From a bacterium D16-36 (GTDB lineage: Bacteria; Bacillota; Clostridia; Lachnospirales; Lachnospiraceae), in NCBI GenBank assembly GCA_003611745.1, contig RAYF01000026.1, forward strand, positions 1 through 64,000: a DNA stretch of 64,000 bases, read 5' to 3'. Shown piece by piece: positions 41,912 to 50,290 of the stretch. Below the pieces are notes generated by a model. The model saw nothing but the letters and a program-made list of their open reading frames with translations, was not told the origin of the DNA and searched no databases. Numbering within the stretch: the stretch's first letter is position 1; each line of letters starts with the position of its first letter. Both the position numbers and the translations under genes were made by a program.

Positions 41912-44068
41912 ATGAGAAAGAAAGTATTTTTATCTGGAGTGCTGGCAGTGGCCATGGCAGTTACCCTGCTTCAACCGTGCAGTGTTCCGGCAGAAGCTGA
42001 GGATGGGAATGCTGCTGTAACGGCGGGGCCGGAAAGTTCCCTGACGGGGGATGAGGTGGAGCTGGCAAAAAGTGCGGGCAATCCAATCACAACTGCATTT
42101 ACAGAGGACGGAAAGCCGATTTATGGCGGGGATCCTGCTGTGCTGGTAGATGGCGATACAGTCTATCTTTATACAGGGCATGATGAAGCTGTCACGGAAG
42201 CTTATAAGATTACAGAATGGGTCTGTTATTCCACAAAGGATTTAAAGGAATGGAAGTATGAAGGCGTGACAATGAAAGCAGACAAGGATTCGATCAAGTG
42301 GGCGAATACCGGTCAGGATGCGTGGGCTGGACAGGTGGCAAAGTATAAGGACAAGTATTATTTTTACTATTGCACATGGGACAGTACGGCAGATGGTAAG
42401 CAGTCAATTGGCGCAGCGGTGTCCGACAGCCCGACGGGGCCTTTTGTTGACATAGGGGAGCCGTTAGTGCGCGGAACTGTGACAGAGCCGCAATCAAGCA
42501 ACTGGAATGATATTGACCCGACTGTCTGGATTGAAACAGATGATGCCGGGGTGGAGCACCGTTATCTGGCATGGGGTAATGGAAAATATTATGTCTGTGA
42601 GTTAAATGAGGATATGGTTTCTGTAAAAGACCTGAACGGGGACGGAAAAATCACCTGCGGCACATCTAAGGAATCAGCAGACATCATTGACAGGACAGAA
42701 GGTTTAAGCGCATTTACCGAGGCGCCATGGCTTTACCGCCGTCAGGATGAAAATGGCAGATTTTATGGCAGATATTATATGTTTTATGCATATGGCTGGA
42801 GGGAGCAGATGGCTTATGCAAGTACGGACAGCCTGCTGGACGGCACATGGGAGTTTGGGAAAGTACTGATGCCCCCTGCAGCGACATCCAATACAAACCA
42901 TATGGCAGTTTTTGATTTTCGGGGAAAAACATATTTTGTATACCATAACGGATCACGGCCGGGAGGCAGCGGATTCCGCCGCTCTGCGTGCATAGCGGAA
43001 ATGAAGTTTCATGAGGATGGCAGTGTTCAGGAGATTCCAGAGACGGCGGCAGGTATTGTAGGTACGACATCTGCAATTTATACAAACTCCGGTGCAAAGC
43101 TTTCCCACCAGACATTCACCAATTCCAACAGTGACTCTGACTATCCGTATACAAAGGTGAAAGTTGGGGCAGGAACCGGAAAGGAAGAAGGGGACAGCCA
43201 ATGGCTTGTTATGGCAGGTAAAGCGGATGCTTCGAAGGCAGCCTATGTGTCAATTCAGTCTGAGAATAAGCCAGGGCTTTACCTGACTGCAAACAGTGAC
43301 AAAACGGTTACTCTGGCACAGGATGCAGACGGTGCGGACGCGACGGCTAAGAGGCAGACATTCCGGACTGTAAAAGGGCTTGATAATGAAAAAGGGATTT
43401 CTTTTGAGAGCGTATCGGAGCCGGGATATTATCTGACAATCAGCAATCAGGTTCTCTGCCTGTCAAAAGGAACGAATAAGATGGAATCAACATTTTATAT
43501 GAATTTTGATGAAAATGATACATCCCTCCTGTCAATCGGGGTCGTGATTGCAAAAAATAAAAATCAATTCTACGAGGGCAGTAAAATCAATACGAAAAAT
43601 GTAACGGTAACTGCGCTGTATGCAGATGGGACAACAAAGAAGATTACAAACTTTACCAGCAATGCGGCAAAGGTTGATACTTCAAAAACCGGCAATAAGA
43701 ACCTGACGGTTTCTTATACAGAAGGAGGCATTACAAAGAGTACCACAGTCCCGGTTTCTATTGTTGCAAAGGCTGCCAAAGTAAAAAATCTCAAAGTTTC
43801 TGTTAAGGCAGCAAAGAAGACATCTAAAGTTAAGGTGAGTTTTAAGGCAGTAAGTGGTGCAAAGGGTTACCAGCTCCGTTACAGCACAAAAAAGAATAAG
43901 AAGCTGGAGTATCTGGATGAAAGGGCAAAATCAAGCTTTGTGTACAATGATGTCGATGGCATTTTCAAATCCGGCAAGACATATTATTTCTATGTACGTA
44001 GTTTTATTAAGTTTAATGGGGAGTATAAGTATAGTGGATATACCTGTGTCAAAGTAAAGGCAAAATAG
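41912..44068 (+). CDS. GH43 enzyme with CBM42-like domain
   Basis: A 718-residue secreted enzyme. Signal peptide (1-30), then a GH43 propeller (about 55-375) with catalytic Asp in YGGDPAVLVDGD, Asp in NDIDPTVWIE and Glu in FTEAPWLYRR. A beta-trefoil region (about 405-530: YVSIQSENKPGLYLTAN, FESVSEPGYYLTIS) resembles arabinose-binding CBM42. Then come a Big_3-like Ig domain (IGVVIAKNKNQFYEGS, about 545-625) and a fibronectin-III-like tail (VSGAKGYQLRYST). This architecture fits an alpha-L-arabinofuranosidase or exo-arabinanase acting on side chains. The start is ATG behind GAGGAGGTG. It is divergent from the other large GH43. The tail is lysine-rich like those of its neighbours. Confidence 0.9.
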   Translation: MRKKVFLSGVLAVAMAVTLLQPCSVPAEAEDGNAAVTAGPESSLTGDEVELAKSAGNPITTAFTEDGKPIYGGDPAVLVDGDTVYLYTGHDEAVTEAYKITEWVCYSTKDLKEWKYEGVTMKADKDSIKWANTGQDAWAGQVAKYKDKYYFYYCTWDSTADGKQSIGAAVSDSPTGPFVDIGEPLVRGTVTEPQSSNWNDIDPTVWIETDDAGVEHRYLAWGNGKYYVCELNEDMVSVKDLNGDGKITCGTSKESADIIDRTEGLSAFTEAPWLYRRQDENGRFYGRYYMFYAYGWREQMAYASTDSLLDGTWEFGKVLMPPAATSNTNHMAVFDFRGKTYFVYHNGSRPGGSGFRRSACIAEMKFHEDGSVQEIPETAAGIVGTTSAIYTNSGAKLSHQTFTNSNSDSDYPYTKVKVGAGTGKEEGDSQWLVMAGKADASKAAYVSIQSENKPGLYLTANSDKTVTLAQDADGADATAKRQTFRTVKGLDNEKGISFESVSEPGYYLTISNQVLCLSKGTNKMESTFYMNFDENDTSLLSIGVVIAKNKNQFYEGSKINTKNVTVTALYADGTTKKITNFTSNAAKVDTSKTGNKNLTVSYTEGGITKSTTVPVSIVAKAAKVKNLKVSVKAAKKTSKVKVSFKAVSGAKGYQLRYSTKKNKKLEYLDERAKSSFVYNDVDGIFKSGKTYYFYVRSFIKFNGEYKYSGYTCVKVKAK

Positions 44069-44183
44069 AAAGCCTCTGCAGGTATGCTTCTGTCAAAGCG
44101 AAGGCAGAACAGACAGTTTTTTGTGCAAATTGCATGAAAAAAATGTTGGAAACACATGGAATTTACAATTTTGCCTAGCTATA

Positions 44184-44212
44184 TTGACAAAGAATAGGGA
44201 AAATGCTAAAAT
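44184..44212 (+). promoter_or_regulatory. Strong sigma-A promoter of LamG protein gene
   Basis: TTGACA (44184-44189), 17-bp spacer, TAAAAT (44207-44212), followed by an AAAGGAGGAATTT ribosome site. High expression expected. Confidence 0.8.
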
Positions 44213-44260
44213 GTTTTAGACATCTTTAAAAAATATTTTTATTAAAGGAGGAATTTAAAA

Positions 44261-45160
44261 ATGATGAAAAAATTTTTAAGCGGTGTTCTGGTTTCAGCAT
44301 TGGTTCTTGGAACAGTTAGTGTTGTTAATCCGACAACCGCAGAAGCTGCTGTACCGAAGCCTGCATACACATTCGACATGAATAAGGCTAACAAGAATGT
44401 CGTAGCAGTAGCACGTAAGGGCGACACAAGCAGCATGAAGCCTGCAGATGTTAAGAACGGCGGCGTTATGCCGACAACTGCTGCAGCTAAGGGCATCAAG
44501 TTAAAGTATGTAAAGGGCAAACATGGTAAGGCTTTATACTTAGACAGAAGCAAATCCTATGGCGCACAGTTAAAGGGCGTTAATTTAGGAAGCGGTTCAT
44601 GGTCAGTTTCTTTCTGGGTTAAGATTCCAAACGGCATGGGTGATTTTTCTGCTGTATTCTTTGCTGGTACTGATTTGACAGCGAAGGGTGCTAAGTGGGT
44701 TTCAATCACTCAGAGAAGAGATCTGGGCGATATCGGTGGTTCACCAGTTATCTGGTCCCGTGATGCAAAAGCTGTTTATGATGGTAACAAGGGTGAGTTC
44801 CCATGGTACTGCAAGAACGGTGTAGATAAGAAGGGCGAAGCAAAATGGGAGAAGGGTACTGCATTTGATACAAAGAACTGGGTTCATGTAGTACTTACTG
44901 TAAACACTAAGAAAGAAGGCGTTTACAACGAGAAGGGTAACGAAGGTTACACAAAGAGTGCTCAGGCATTTACCTATATCAATGGCAAGCCATATGGAAA
45001 CGGAGCTGTTTCTAAGGGTGCTATCAGCAGCAAGACAAAGTTCTTCCTTGGATTAAATGGCTGGGATATCCCGATGAAAGCTTACTATGATGATGTAAAG
45101 ATTTGGAAGAAAGCATTAACAGCTAAGCAGGTTAAGGCTCTTTATAAAGCTGAAAAATAA
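44261..45160 (+). CDS. Stand-alone secreted LamG/concanavalin-like protein
   Basis: A 299-residue secreted protein made of a signal peptide (residues 1-29, ending TAEAA) and a single LamG-like jelly roll: AQLKGVNLGSGSWSVSFWVK, then FFLGLNGWDIPMKAYYDDVKIWKKALTAKQVKALY, the usual closing pattern. Related domains are appended to the GH127 and GH43 enzymes of this locus, but here no enzyme is attached. It is very lysine-rich. It has its own strong promoter and ribosome site. It could be a free carbohydrate-binding protein that coats substrate or cell surface. Arabinan binding is inferred only from its neighbours. Confidence 0.75.
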   Translation: MMKKFLSGVLVSALVLGTVSVVNPTTAEAAVPKPAYTFDMNKANKNVVAVARKGDTSSMKPADVKNGGVMPTTAAAKGIKLKYVKGKHGKALYLDRSKSYGAQLKGVNLGSGSWSVSFWVKIPNGMGDFSAVFFAGTDLTAKGAKWVSITQRRDLGDIGGSPVIWSRDAKAVYDGNKGEFPWYCKNGVDKKGEAKWEKGTAFDTKNWVHVVLTVNTKKEGVYNEKGNEGYTKSAQAFTYINGKPYGNGAVSKGAISSKTKFFLGLNGWDIPMKAYYDDVKIWKKALTAKQVKALYKAEK

Positions 45161-45256
45161 GATATTTTAGAAGATGTTTGCTGGTTTAATGACTGGCGTT
45201 ACATAATACCGGATTGCGGGGCTGCTTTTGGCAGGACTGTAATTCGGTATTTTTAG

Positions 45257-45286
45257 TATAACAGGAAAGTTCTCGGTGTGTGGTAG
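45257..45286 (+). repeat. Modular terminator repeat, truncated front
   Basis: TATAACAGGAAAGTTCTCGG and TGTGTGGTAGG match the conserved front of copies A-C, but the terminator half is missing. Likely a decayed copy. Confidence 0.6.
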
Positions 45287-45341
45287 GAAAAATTTTTGTA
45301 TATATTGCAAAATGGAAGGACGAATCAAAAGCGGTTTTTAG

Positions 45342-45370
45342 TTGACTTTTTCCATAAAGTAGTGTATTAT
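45342..45370 (+). promoter_or_regulatory. Sigma-A promoter of the secreted 337-residue protein
   Basis: TTGACT (45342-45347), 17-bp spacer, TATTAT (45365-45370), 61 bp before the start codon. Confidence 0.75.
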
Positions 45371-45431
45371 TTATTTAAAATAGTTTACGTAGCATTAAAC
45401 TAAGAAAATTAAATTCAGGAGGAGTAATAGC

Positions 45432-46445
45432 ATGAGAAAAAAACTTTTAGCAACCGTATTAGCTGCTAGCATGGTACTTTCATTAGCACCATTATTTCCA
45501 GCGAATACAGGAACTGTAGTATGTGCTGAGGAAGTTAATGAAGCAGTCGGCGCAGAGGACAAATCATCAGCATGGTGGACAGCATTTAGTAAGCCTTACA
45601 AATTGGAGGCAGGCAAGTCGCTGACAGTGGAATTAGATAATTATGGAAATAGCACAAATGTTTGGAATAATTATGTAATGGTCTTTACAAATGATGGTTC
45701 TACTGTTCCAGCTGCGGAAGCTCCGGCAGGGCACAAGGAATTTGCGGTAGTCCGTGCTGACAACTGGGGATGGGGCGGAGGTGACAATAAGTCGCTTTCA
45801 GGTGATGATATCATCTATACCAGTACATATGCTGATGAAGCTGCTTTTAAGGATATTATGTCTGACGCACATGGAACATTAACTTTTGAGAGAACAGGAG
45901 CTGTCATTAAGGTATCTGGCAAATTTGTTTCTAATGCAGATGCTTCAAAGTCATATGAGCGTACAGTAACTCTTACTACAGAAGATTCGTCAGATGTTTT
46001 CGTAAATTTCACTGTAGATAATTCATATTTGAAGATTAAATCTGTAACTGCTGGAGAGCCTGGTTCACCAAGTGATCCGACACCAACGCCGGACACACCA
46101 GATACTCCAACCCCGACACCAGACATACCGGATACTCCAGATCCGACACCAACGCCAGATGTTCCGGATACTCCAGATGATCCAGATCCAGAAACACCGG
46201 CTAAGAAGACAATGAAGCTTAGCAAAGTTTCTGTTAAAAAGAATGCAACAAAGATTACTGGTACAGTGTCTGTTAGTAAAGCAACGGTAAAGGTTAAAGT
46301 TGGCAAGAACGCTTATAAGAAAGCAACTGTAAAGAATAAAAACTTTACTTTAAAGGTTGCTAAATTAAAGAAGGGCACGAAAGTAACTATCAAAGTAACA
46401 AAGTCTGGATATAAGACACTTACTAAGAGTTACAATGTAAAATAA
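45432..46445 (+). CDS. Secreted protein with CBM-like domain and Pro/Thr linker
   Basis: A 337-residue exported protein. Signal peptide (1-33), then a beta-rich domain of about 170 residues (35-205) opening with SSAWWTAFSKPYKLEAGKSLTVELDNYGNSTNVWNNY and rich in Trp (WWTAF, NVWNNY, NWGWGGG). This looks like a carbohydrate-binding jelly roll of no family I can name. A repeat linker of Pro, Thr and Asp (about 208-255: units like PTPTPDTPD) leads to a basic Ig-like tail (about 258-337) related to tails of the GH127 and GH43 proteins. It has its own promoter. Non-catalytic; it probably binds polysaccharide and is held at the wall by its tail. Confidence 0.7.
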   Translation: MRKKLLATVLAASMVLSLAPLFPANTGTVVCAEEVNEAVGAEDKSSAWWTAFSKPYKLEAGKSLTVELDNYGNSTNVWNNYVMVFTNDGSTVPAAEAPAGHKEFAVVRADNWGWGGGDNKSLSGDDIIYTSTYADEAAFKDIMSDAHGTLTFERTGAVIKVSGKFVSNADASKSYERTVTLTTEDSSDVFVNFTVDNSYLKIKSVTAGEPGSPSDPTPTPDTPDTPTPTPDIPDTPDPTPTPDVPDTPDDPDPETPAKKTMKLSKVSVKKNATKITGTVSVSKATVKVKVGKNAYKKATVKNKNFTLKVAKLKKGTKVTIKVTKSGYKTLTKSYNVK

Positions 46446-46484
46446 AAAACAATCCTACATATAGTTTTCTCATTACTTTTTATA

Positions 46485-46512
46485 GGGAATCGGATAGCCG
46501 GTTCCCTTTTTT
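46485..46512 (+). terminator. Intrinsic terminator
   Basis: GGGAATCGG-ATAG-CCGGTTCCC followed by six T residues; 9-bp stem with one G-U pair, 40 bp after the stop of the secreted protein gene. Confidence 0.88.
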
Positions 46513-46605
46513 ATATACTAGGAAAGTTCTCGATGTGTGGTGGTGCACCAACAAAAATGCTTTAGCATTTTTGCTAGGGCACAAGCGAAGTCTGTGCCCT
46601 TTTTT
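46513..46605 (+). repeat. Modular terminator repeat, copy B
   Basis: Same front (TATACTAGGAAAGTTCTCG, TGTGTGGTGG) and same terminator (GGGCACA-AGCGAAGTC-TGTGCCC-TTTTTT) as copies A and C. The middle hairpin differs: CAACAAAAATGCT-TTA-GCATTTTTGCTAG. Confidence 0.85.
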
Positions 46606-46685
46606 AGCTATATAGAAAAGAAGTGATATTGATTTCGAATAATTTTTTGGATATAATTAATTATAGATATATGAGGAGGATGATA

Positions 46686-47456
46686 GTGGATACAGATATG
46701 AAAAATGCAGCCAATGCAGCAAAAGAACTAGCCCAATATGATGAAAAGGCAAAAAGGCTGCTTAGCAATAAAAGTATACTGGCATATATATTAGTAAACG
46801 TTGTTGATGGATTTATGGGGATGAATCCGGAAGAAGTTGTGCCTTATATAGAGGGAGAACCGTACATTAGTGAAGTTCCAGTTGATTTGGGGCTGACAAA
46901 TGCGATGTTAGAAAAAGACGGGGAGCGGATTGTGGGATTAAATACAGAAAATAGCGAAATCAATGAAGGGCTTATTCGGTTTGACATAATATTTTATGTT
47001 CGTATGAAAGATGGCTTATCACAGATAATAGTTAACATTGAAGCTCAGAAGGATGAACCGACTGGATATAGTATTCTAATGAATATAGTATTAATCGGTA
47101 TAGCAAATAAACTTCCAGAGCATGAAGATAAATATGAGGTGCATCGCCTGCTGAGTGCATTGTTGTCAACGGATATATCTGCTGCTGAGAAATTGGAGAT
47201 TATTGAAACAGAATATAATATTCCAATAGATGATAGAATGAGGGAGGAAGTGAGTATAATGTGTAATTTGAGTCAGGGGATTCTGGAAAGAGGTGAAGCA
47301 AGGGGTGAAGCAAGGGGTGAGGCAAGAGGTGAGGCTAAGGCAGAGGCTAAATTTATTAAAAGCATGTATACAAGTGGTTATTCCCTAGAGCAGATAGCAG
47401 AAGTGATAGAAAAGAGTATAGAAGAAGTAAGGGGAATTTTGCAAAAGGCGTTGTAA
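46686..47456 (+). CDS. Rpn-family PD-(D/E)XK nuclease / putative transposase
   Basis: A 256-residue protein with the Rpn-type core: RFDIIFYVRMKDGLSQIIVNIEAQKD holds the Asp and the E-x-Q of the PD-(D/E)XK nuclease fold. Relatives act as recombination-promoting DNA endonucleases. A tail of Gly-Glu-Ala-Arg tetrapeptides, encoded by four 12-bp tandem units (47292-47339), links to a C-terminal helical region (YSLEQIAEVIEKSIEEV). The start is placed at GTG 46686, 6 nt after AGGAGG; the upstream ATGs overlap that site. A remnant of a related gene is at 9409. It stands alone between a modular terminator repeat and the reductase gene. Confidence 0.82.
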   Translation: MDTDMKNAANAAKELAQYDEKAKRLLSNKSILAYILVNVVDGFMGMNPEEVVPYIEGEPYISEVPVDLGLTNAMLEKDGERIVGLNTENSEINEGLIRFDIIFYVRMKDGLSQIIVNIEAQKDEPTGYSILMNIVLIGIANKLPEHEDKYEVHRLLSALLSTDISAAEKLEIIETEYNIPIDDRMREEVSIMCNLSQGILERGEARGEARGEARGEAKAEAKFIKSMYTSGYSLEQIAEVIEKSIEEVRGILQKAL

Positions 47457-47535
47457 AACCTATTAGAATAGGGTAGTATAATAGTTTAGAAAAAGGCCGT
47501 AAAAAAATATAGAATGTATGAGGTGAGTCAAGAGG

Positions 47536-49074
47536 ATGGATGCAAAACAATGGAGAGAGGATTACAAGGAGTTTGAAAAGGTTACAAGGCAGTTTTATGC
47601 AGGGGAAGTTACTGTACCGCAGTATAAGGGCTTTTCGGGCGGTTTTGGCAGCTATGCCCAGCGTGGGGGGAAGGCAAGTATGTTAAGGCTTCGTCTTCCG
47701 GGTGGCAGGGTGACAAAAGAGAAAATGAAATTTGTGGCGGACAGCATAAAAAAATATCAGATTGACAAGGTACACCTGACTACCTGCCAGACAATCCAGT
47801 TTCACAATTTGTCTGCTGATACAGTCTGCAGTCTCGCTGTGGAGGCTCTGGACTATGGAATAGTAACGAGAGGCGGGGGCGGTGATTTTCCGAGGAATGT
47901 GATGGTTTCCCCTCTTTCGGGGGTGGAGCAGGGGGAGTATTTTGATGTGGCGCCATATGCTGACAAGGCGGGAGATTATTTAATGGGGCTGATAAAGACG
48001 GTAAAGTTGCCGAGAAAATTAAAAGTTTGCTTTTCAAATTCGCCGGCAAATGAAACACATGCTACATTCAGGGATTTAGGGTTTGCAGCTCGCAGTGACG
48101 GAAGGTTTGATGTATACAGTGCTGGCGGCCTTGGCAACAATCCCAAGATGGGGGTACTTTGTGCAGAGGGCATTGATGGGACTAAGGTGCTGTATTACAT
48201 TAAGGCAATGGTTAAGCTTTTTGTTTCTTATGGGAATTACGAAGTCCGCGCAAAGGCAAGGACAAGGTATATGCAGGATGTTCTGGGTGAAAAATATGTC
48301 CAGGAGTTTCAAAAAAAGCTGGAGGAAGCATTTCGGGAAGAGAATCTGGACATAGAGGTTTCTGATACCGTCTATGATAAATCAGGAGATGGGTCAGCTT
48401 TTGTGGATGGGCAGATGCCTGCAAGGGTGGTTCCACAGAAACAGGCCGGGCTTTATGCAGTAAAGTACCATCCAATCGGCGGCTGCCCTTCGCCGCAGAA
48501 ATTAGTAGAAATCTGTGAGGCAGTTCAATTGATTGAACAGGCGGAGCTCCGTCTGGCGCCAGATGAAACGATGTATATAATCAACTGTACTGCGAAGGAG
48601 GCAGAAAAAATATTGGCGATTACAGATGACGGGGCGGATACGCTCTTTGGGTCTTCTGTTGCATGTATTGGGGCGTCAATTTGCCAGGTGGGTGCGAGAG
48701 ATTCCCAAAAGCTTTTGCAGGCACTGGTTCACGAAGAAAAGCAGTGGGATTTGCCGGACGGTGCATTGCCACAGATTCATATATCCGGCTGCCCTTCTTC
48801 CTGTGGGACACATCAGGTAGGACGGATTGGGTTCAGGGGAGGCATGAAAAAGGTAGATGGCAAGCCGGAGGCTGCGTTTGTGCTTTATGTTAATGGCAGG
48901 GACGGGGAGGATTGTGCCCGTTTTGGTGAGGAGATTGGAGTGATGCTGGAAACAGAAATTCCATCCTTTTTAAAAGCTCTGGGGAATACAGTTGCAGAGA
49001 GTGGAATGGATTTTGATGCATGGTATGAAAATAATGAAGACGTGTTTCGGAAAATTGCAGAGCCATATCTGTAA
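47536..49074 (+). CDS. Siroheme/4Fe-4S sulfite or nitrite reductase
   Basis: A 512-residue assimilatory-type reductase that would make a six-electron reduction of sulfite or nitrite. It has the duplicated ferredoxin-like and siroheme-binding halves of the family. The iron-sulfur/siroheme cysteines are CIGASIC near residue 378 and SGCPSSCG near residue 418. The N-terminal half shows HLTTCQTIQFHN and the substrate-side Arg-rich region TRGGGGDFPRNV. It has its own 80-bp upstream gap and no partner flavoprotein beside it, so electrons probably come from ferredoxin. Sulfite versus nitrite cannot be decided from sequence. Confidence 0.88.
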   Translation: MDAKQWREDYKEFEKVTRQFYAGEVTVPQYKGFSGGFGSYAQRGGKASMLRLRLPGGRVTKEKMKFVADSIKKYQIDKVHLTTCQTIQFHNLSADTVCSLAVEALDYGIVTRGGGGDFPRNVMVSPLSGVEQGEYFDVAPYADKAGDYLMGLIKTVKLPRKLKVCFSNSPANETHATFRDLGFAARSDGRFDVYSAGGLGNNPKMGVLCAEGIDGTKVLYYIKAMVKLFVSYGNYEVRAKARTRYMQDVLGEKYVQEFQKKLEEAFREENLDIEVSDTVYDKSGDGSAFVDGQMPARVVPQKQAGLYAVKYHPIGGCPSPQKLVEICEAVQLIEQAELRLAPDETMYIINCTAKEAEKILAITDDGADTLFGSSVACIGASICQVGARDSQKLLQALVHEEKQWDLPDGALPQIHISGCPSSCGTHQVGRIGFRGGMKKVDGKPEAAFVLYVNGRDGEDCARFGEEIGVMLETEIPSFLKALGNTVAESGMDFDAWYENNEDVFRKIAEPYL

Positions 49075-49253
49075 TCGTGGGAAATAAGTTTTAAGAATGC
49101 CGTTGTGATTTTCACTTTTTTGTGGAAAAAGTTTCCATGTGTTATTAAGAATTTCTTATAAATATCCGATATATACAATAACGAGATTTGTGTGGCAGCG
49201 CATGATATGTGTAAATGCCCGGACGGAAATTCTTTCGAAAAGGTGGTGATATT

Positions 49254-49937
49254 ATGGCGGTTTCAGTAAATGCAAATACATTAACAAATAATAATACAGT
49301 CTTGAATTCAAAAACAAAAATGGCAACAAATTATGTTGCGAAGCATGCACAGAAGAAAACGTCGGCAGCGAACCTGTACAGTGACGGAAAGAATGTTACA
49401 CGGGTTATGGAAGGTTCTGAGCAGGATAAGCCGGAAAATGACAAGCTGCTACGCAAAATGCAGCTTTCCAAAACCCGTCTGGACGCACTGGGAGAATATT
49501 TTGATGCTGTGCAGACGGCAAAGACGGGAAGCGGTTCAAATGGCCTGCTTATGTTCCGGCGTGTCTCAAATCTGGCTGGCACACATAAAGAGTACAAAGA
49601 GTCGGAAAATCATAAAAATAAAAAATTAACAGATACTTTTGTCAGCGATCAGGTAGATGCCCTCCGTGAACTGCAGGAAGAGCTTTTAGAGGAGCAGATG
49701 CGCAGAACAGAAGAGAAGGAACAGGATGTGGATCAGAATGATAGCACCCGCGATACAGATCAAAATGATATTTCTGCCAAGGCAAGGGGGATGGAGAGGG
49801 ACAAAGCAAAAACATCCCAGACAGTATCTGCTGCACAGGCGGAGAGGAAGCAGCAGGCTGGTGCAAAAGTTTATAAGAACAGTTTTGCAAATAAGCAGAT
49901 TGGCAAGATGACGGCAAAAATGAATGGCATGATTTAA
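49254..49937 (+). CDS. Hypothetical hydrophilic protein
   Basis: A 227-residue soluble protein without signal peptide or membrane helix. It has a Ser/Asn/Thr-rich N-terminus, a middle helical region (about residues 70-110, KLLRKMQLSKTRLDALGEYFDAVQ), an acidic coiled-coil-like stretch (about 135-185, LRELQEELLEEQMRRTEEKEQD) and a basic C-terminal end. Composition is like that of structural or secretion-associated proteins. No family is recognised. The start is ATG 49254 behind AGGTGG. It stands alone, ended by its own terminator. Confidence 0.65.
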   Translation: MAVSVNANTLTNNNTVLNSKTKMATNYVAKHAQKKTSAANLYSDGKNVTRVMEGSEQDKPENDKLLRKMQLSKTRLDALGEYFDAVQTAKTGSGSNGLLMFRRVSNLAGTHKEYKESENHKNKKLTDTFVSDQVDALRELQEELLEEQMRRTEEKEQDVDQNDSTRDTDQNDISAKARGMERDKAKTSQTVSAAQAERKQQAGAKVYKNSFANKQIGKMTAKMNGMI

Positions 49938-49955
49938 GAATATTCAAAGATTACG

Positions 49956-49979
49956 AGGGGGGACATTTTGTCCCCCTTT
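49956..49979 (+). terminator. Intrinsic terminator
   Basis: GGGGGACA-TTT-TGTCCCCC with flanking A-T and G-U pairs and a short TTT end, 19 bp after the hypothetical gene. It resembles the mobile-element palindromes in its ACA/TGT centre, but I regard that as chance. Confidence 0.7.
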
Positions 49980-49986
49980 GTTACTT

Positions 49987-50096
49987 TATAAGAAACTACT
50001 CGCTGTGTGGTGGACAAGGAACGCGGAGCGTTCCTGCAACAAGAATTTTCGCAGAAAATTCTTGCTAGGGCACAAGCGAAGTCTGTGCCCTTTTTT
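49987..50096 (+). repeat. Modular terminator repeat, copy C
   Basis: Front TATAAGAAACTACTCGC and TGTGTGGTGG. Two middle hairpins follow: AAGGAACGC-GGA-GCGTTCCT, then AACAAGAATTTTC-GCA-GAAAATTCTTGCT, the latter nearly identical to that of copy A. The constant terminator GGGCACA-AGCGAAGTC-TGTGCCC-TTTTTT ends it. It is the longest copy. Confidence 0.88.
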
Positions 50097-50290
50097 ATAT
50101 ACTGAAAATTGATTTCCGTGCGAAATCGGCGGCAAAGGTGTGCATTTTGGGCAGAAATCTGTTATAATATTTTGTTGTGGGCTGTTATCTGTCCTGCTTT
50201 TTTAAGAAACAGGTTTATGAAAGGGGGGTATATTGTTTTCTGCTGCATAGAATTGAGGTAAAGAACTTGATAACAGAAATAAGGGGGATT

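Larger units (their letters stand above)
49938..50290. other. Intergenic stretch with two terminators
   Basis: Contains the terminator at 49956, modular repeat copy C and, before the VTC gene, a TATAAT box at 50163-50168 with no clear -35. No gene seen; the frame open upstream of 50291 lacks a ribosome site. Confidence 0.55.

Noticed and set aside
49956-49979. Seventh copy of the mobile-element palindrome
   Set aside because: It shares only the GGGACA-TTT-TGTCCC core, lies 43 kb away behind a chromosomal gene, and has a plain terminator layout.
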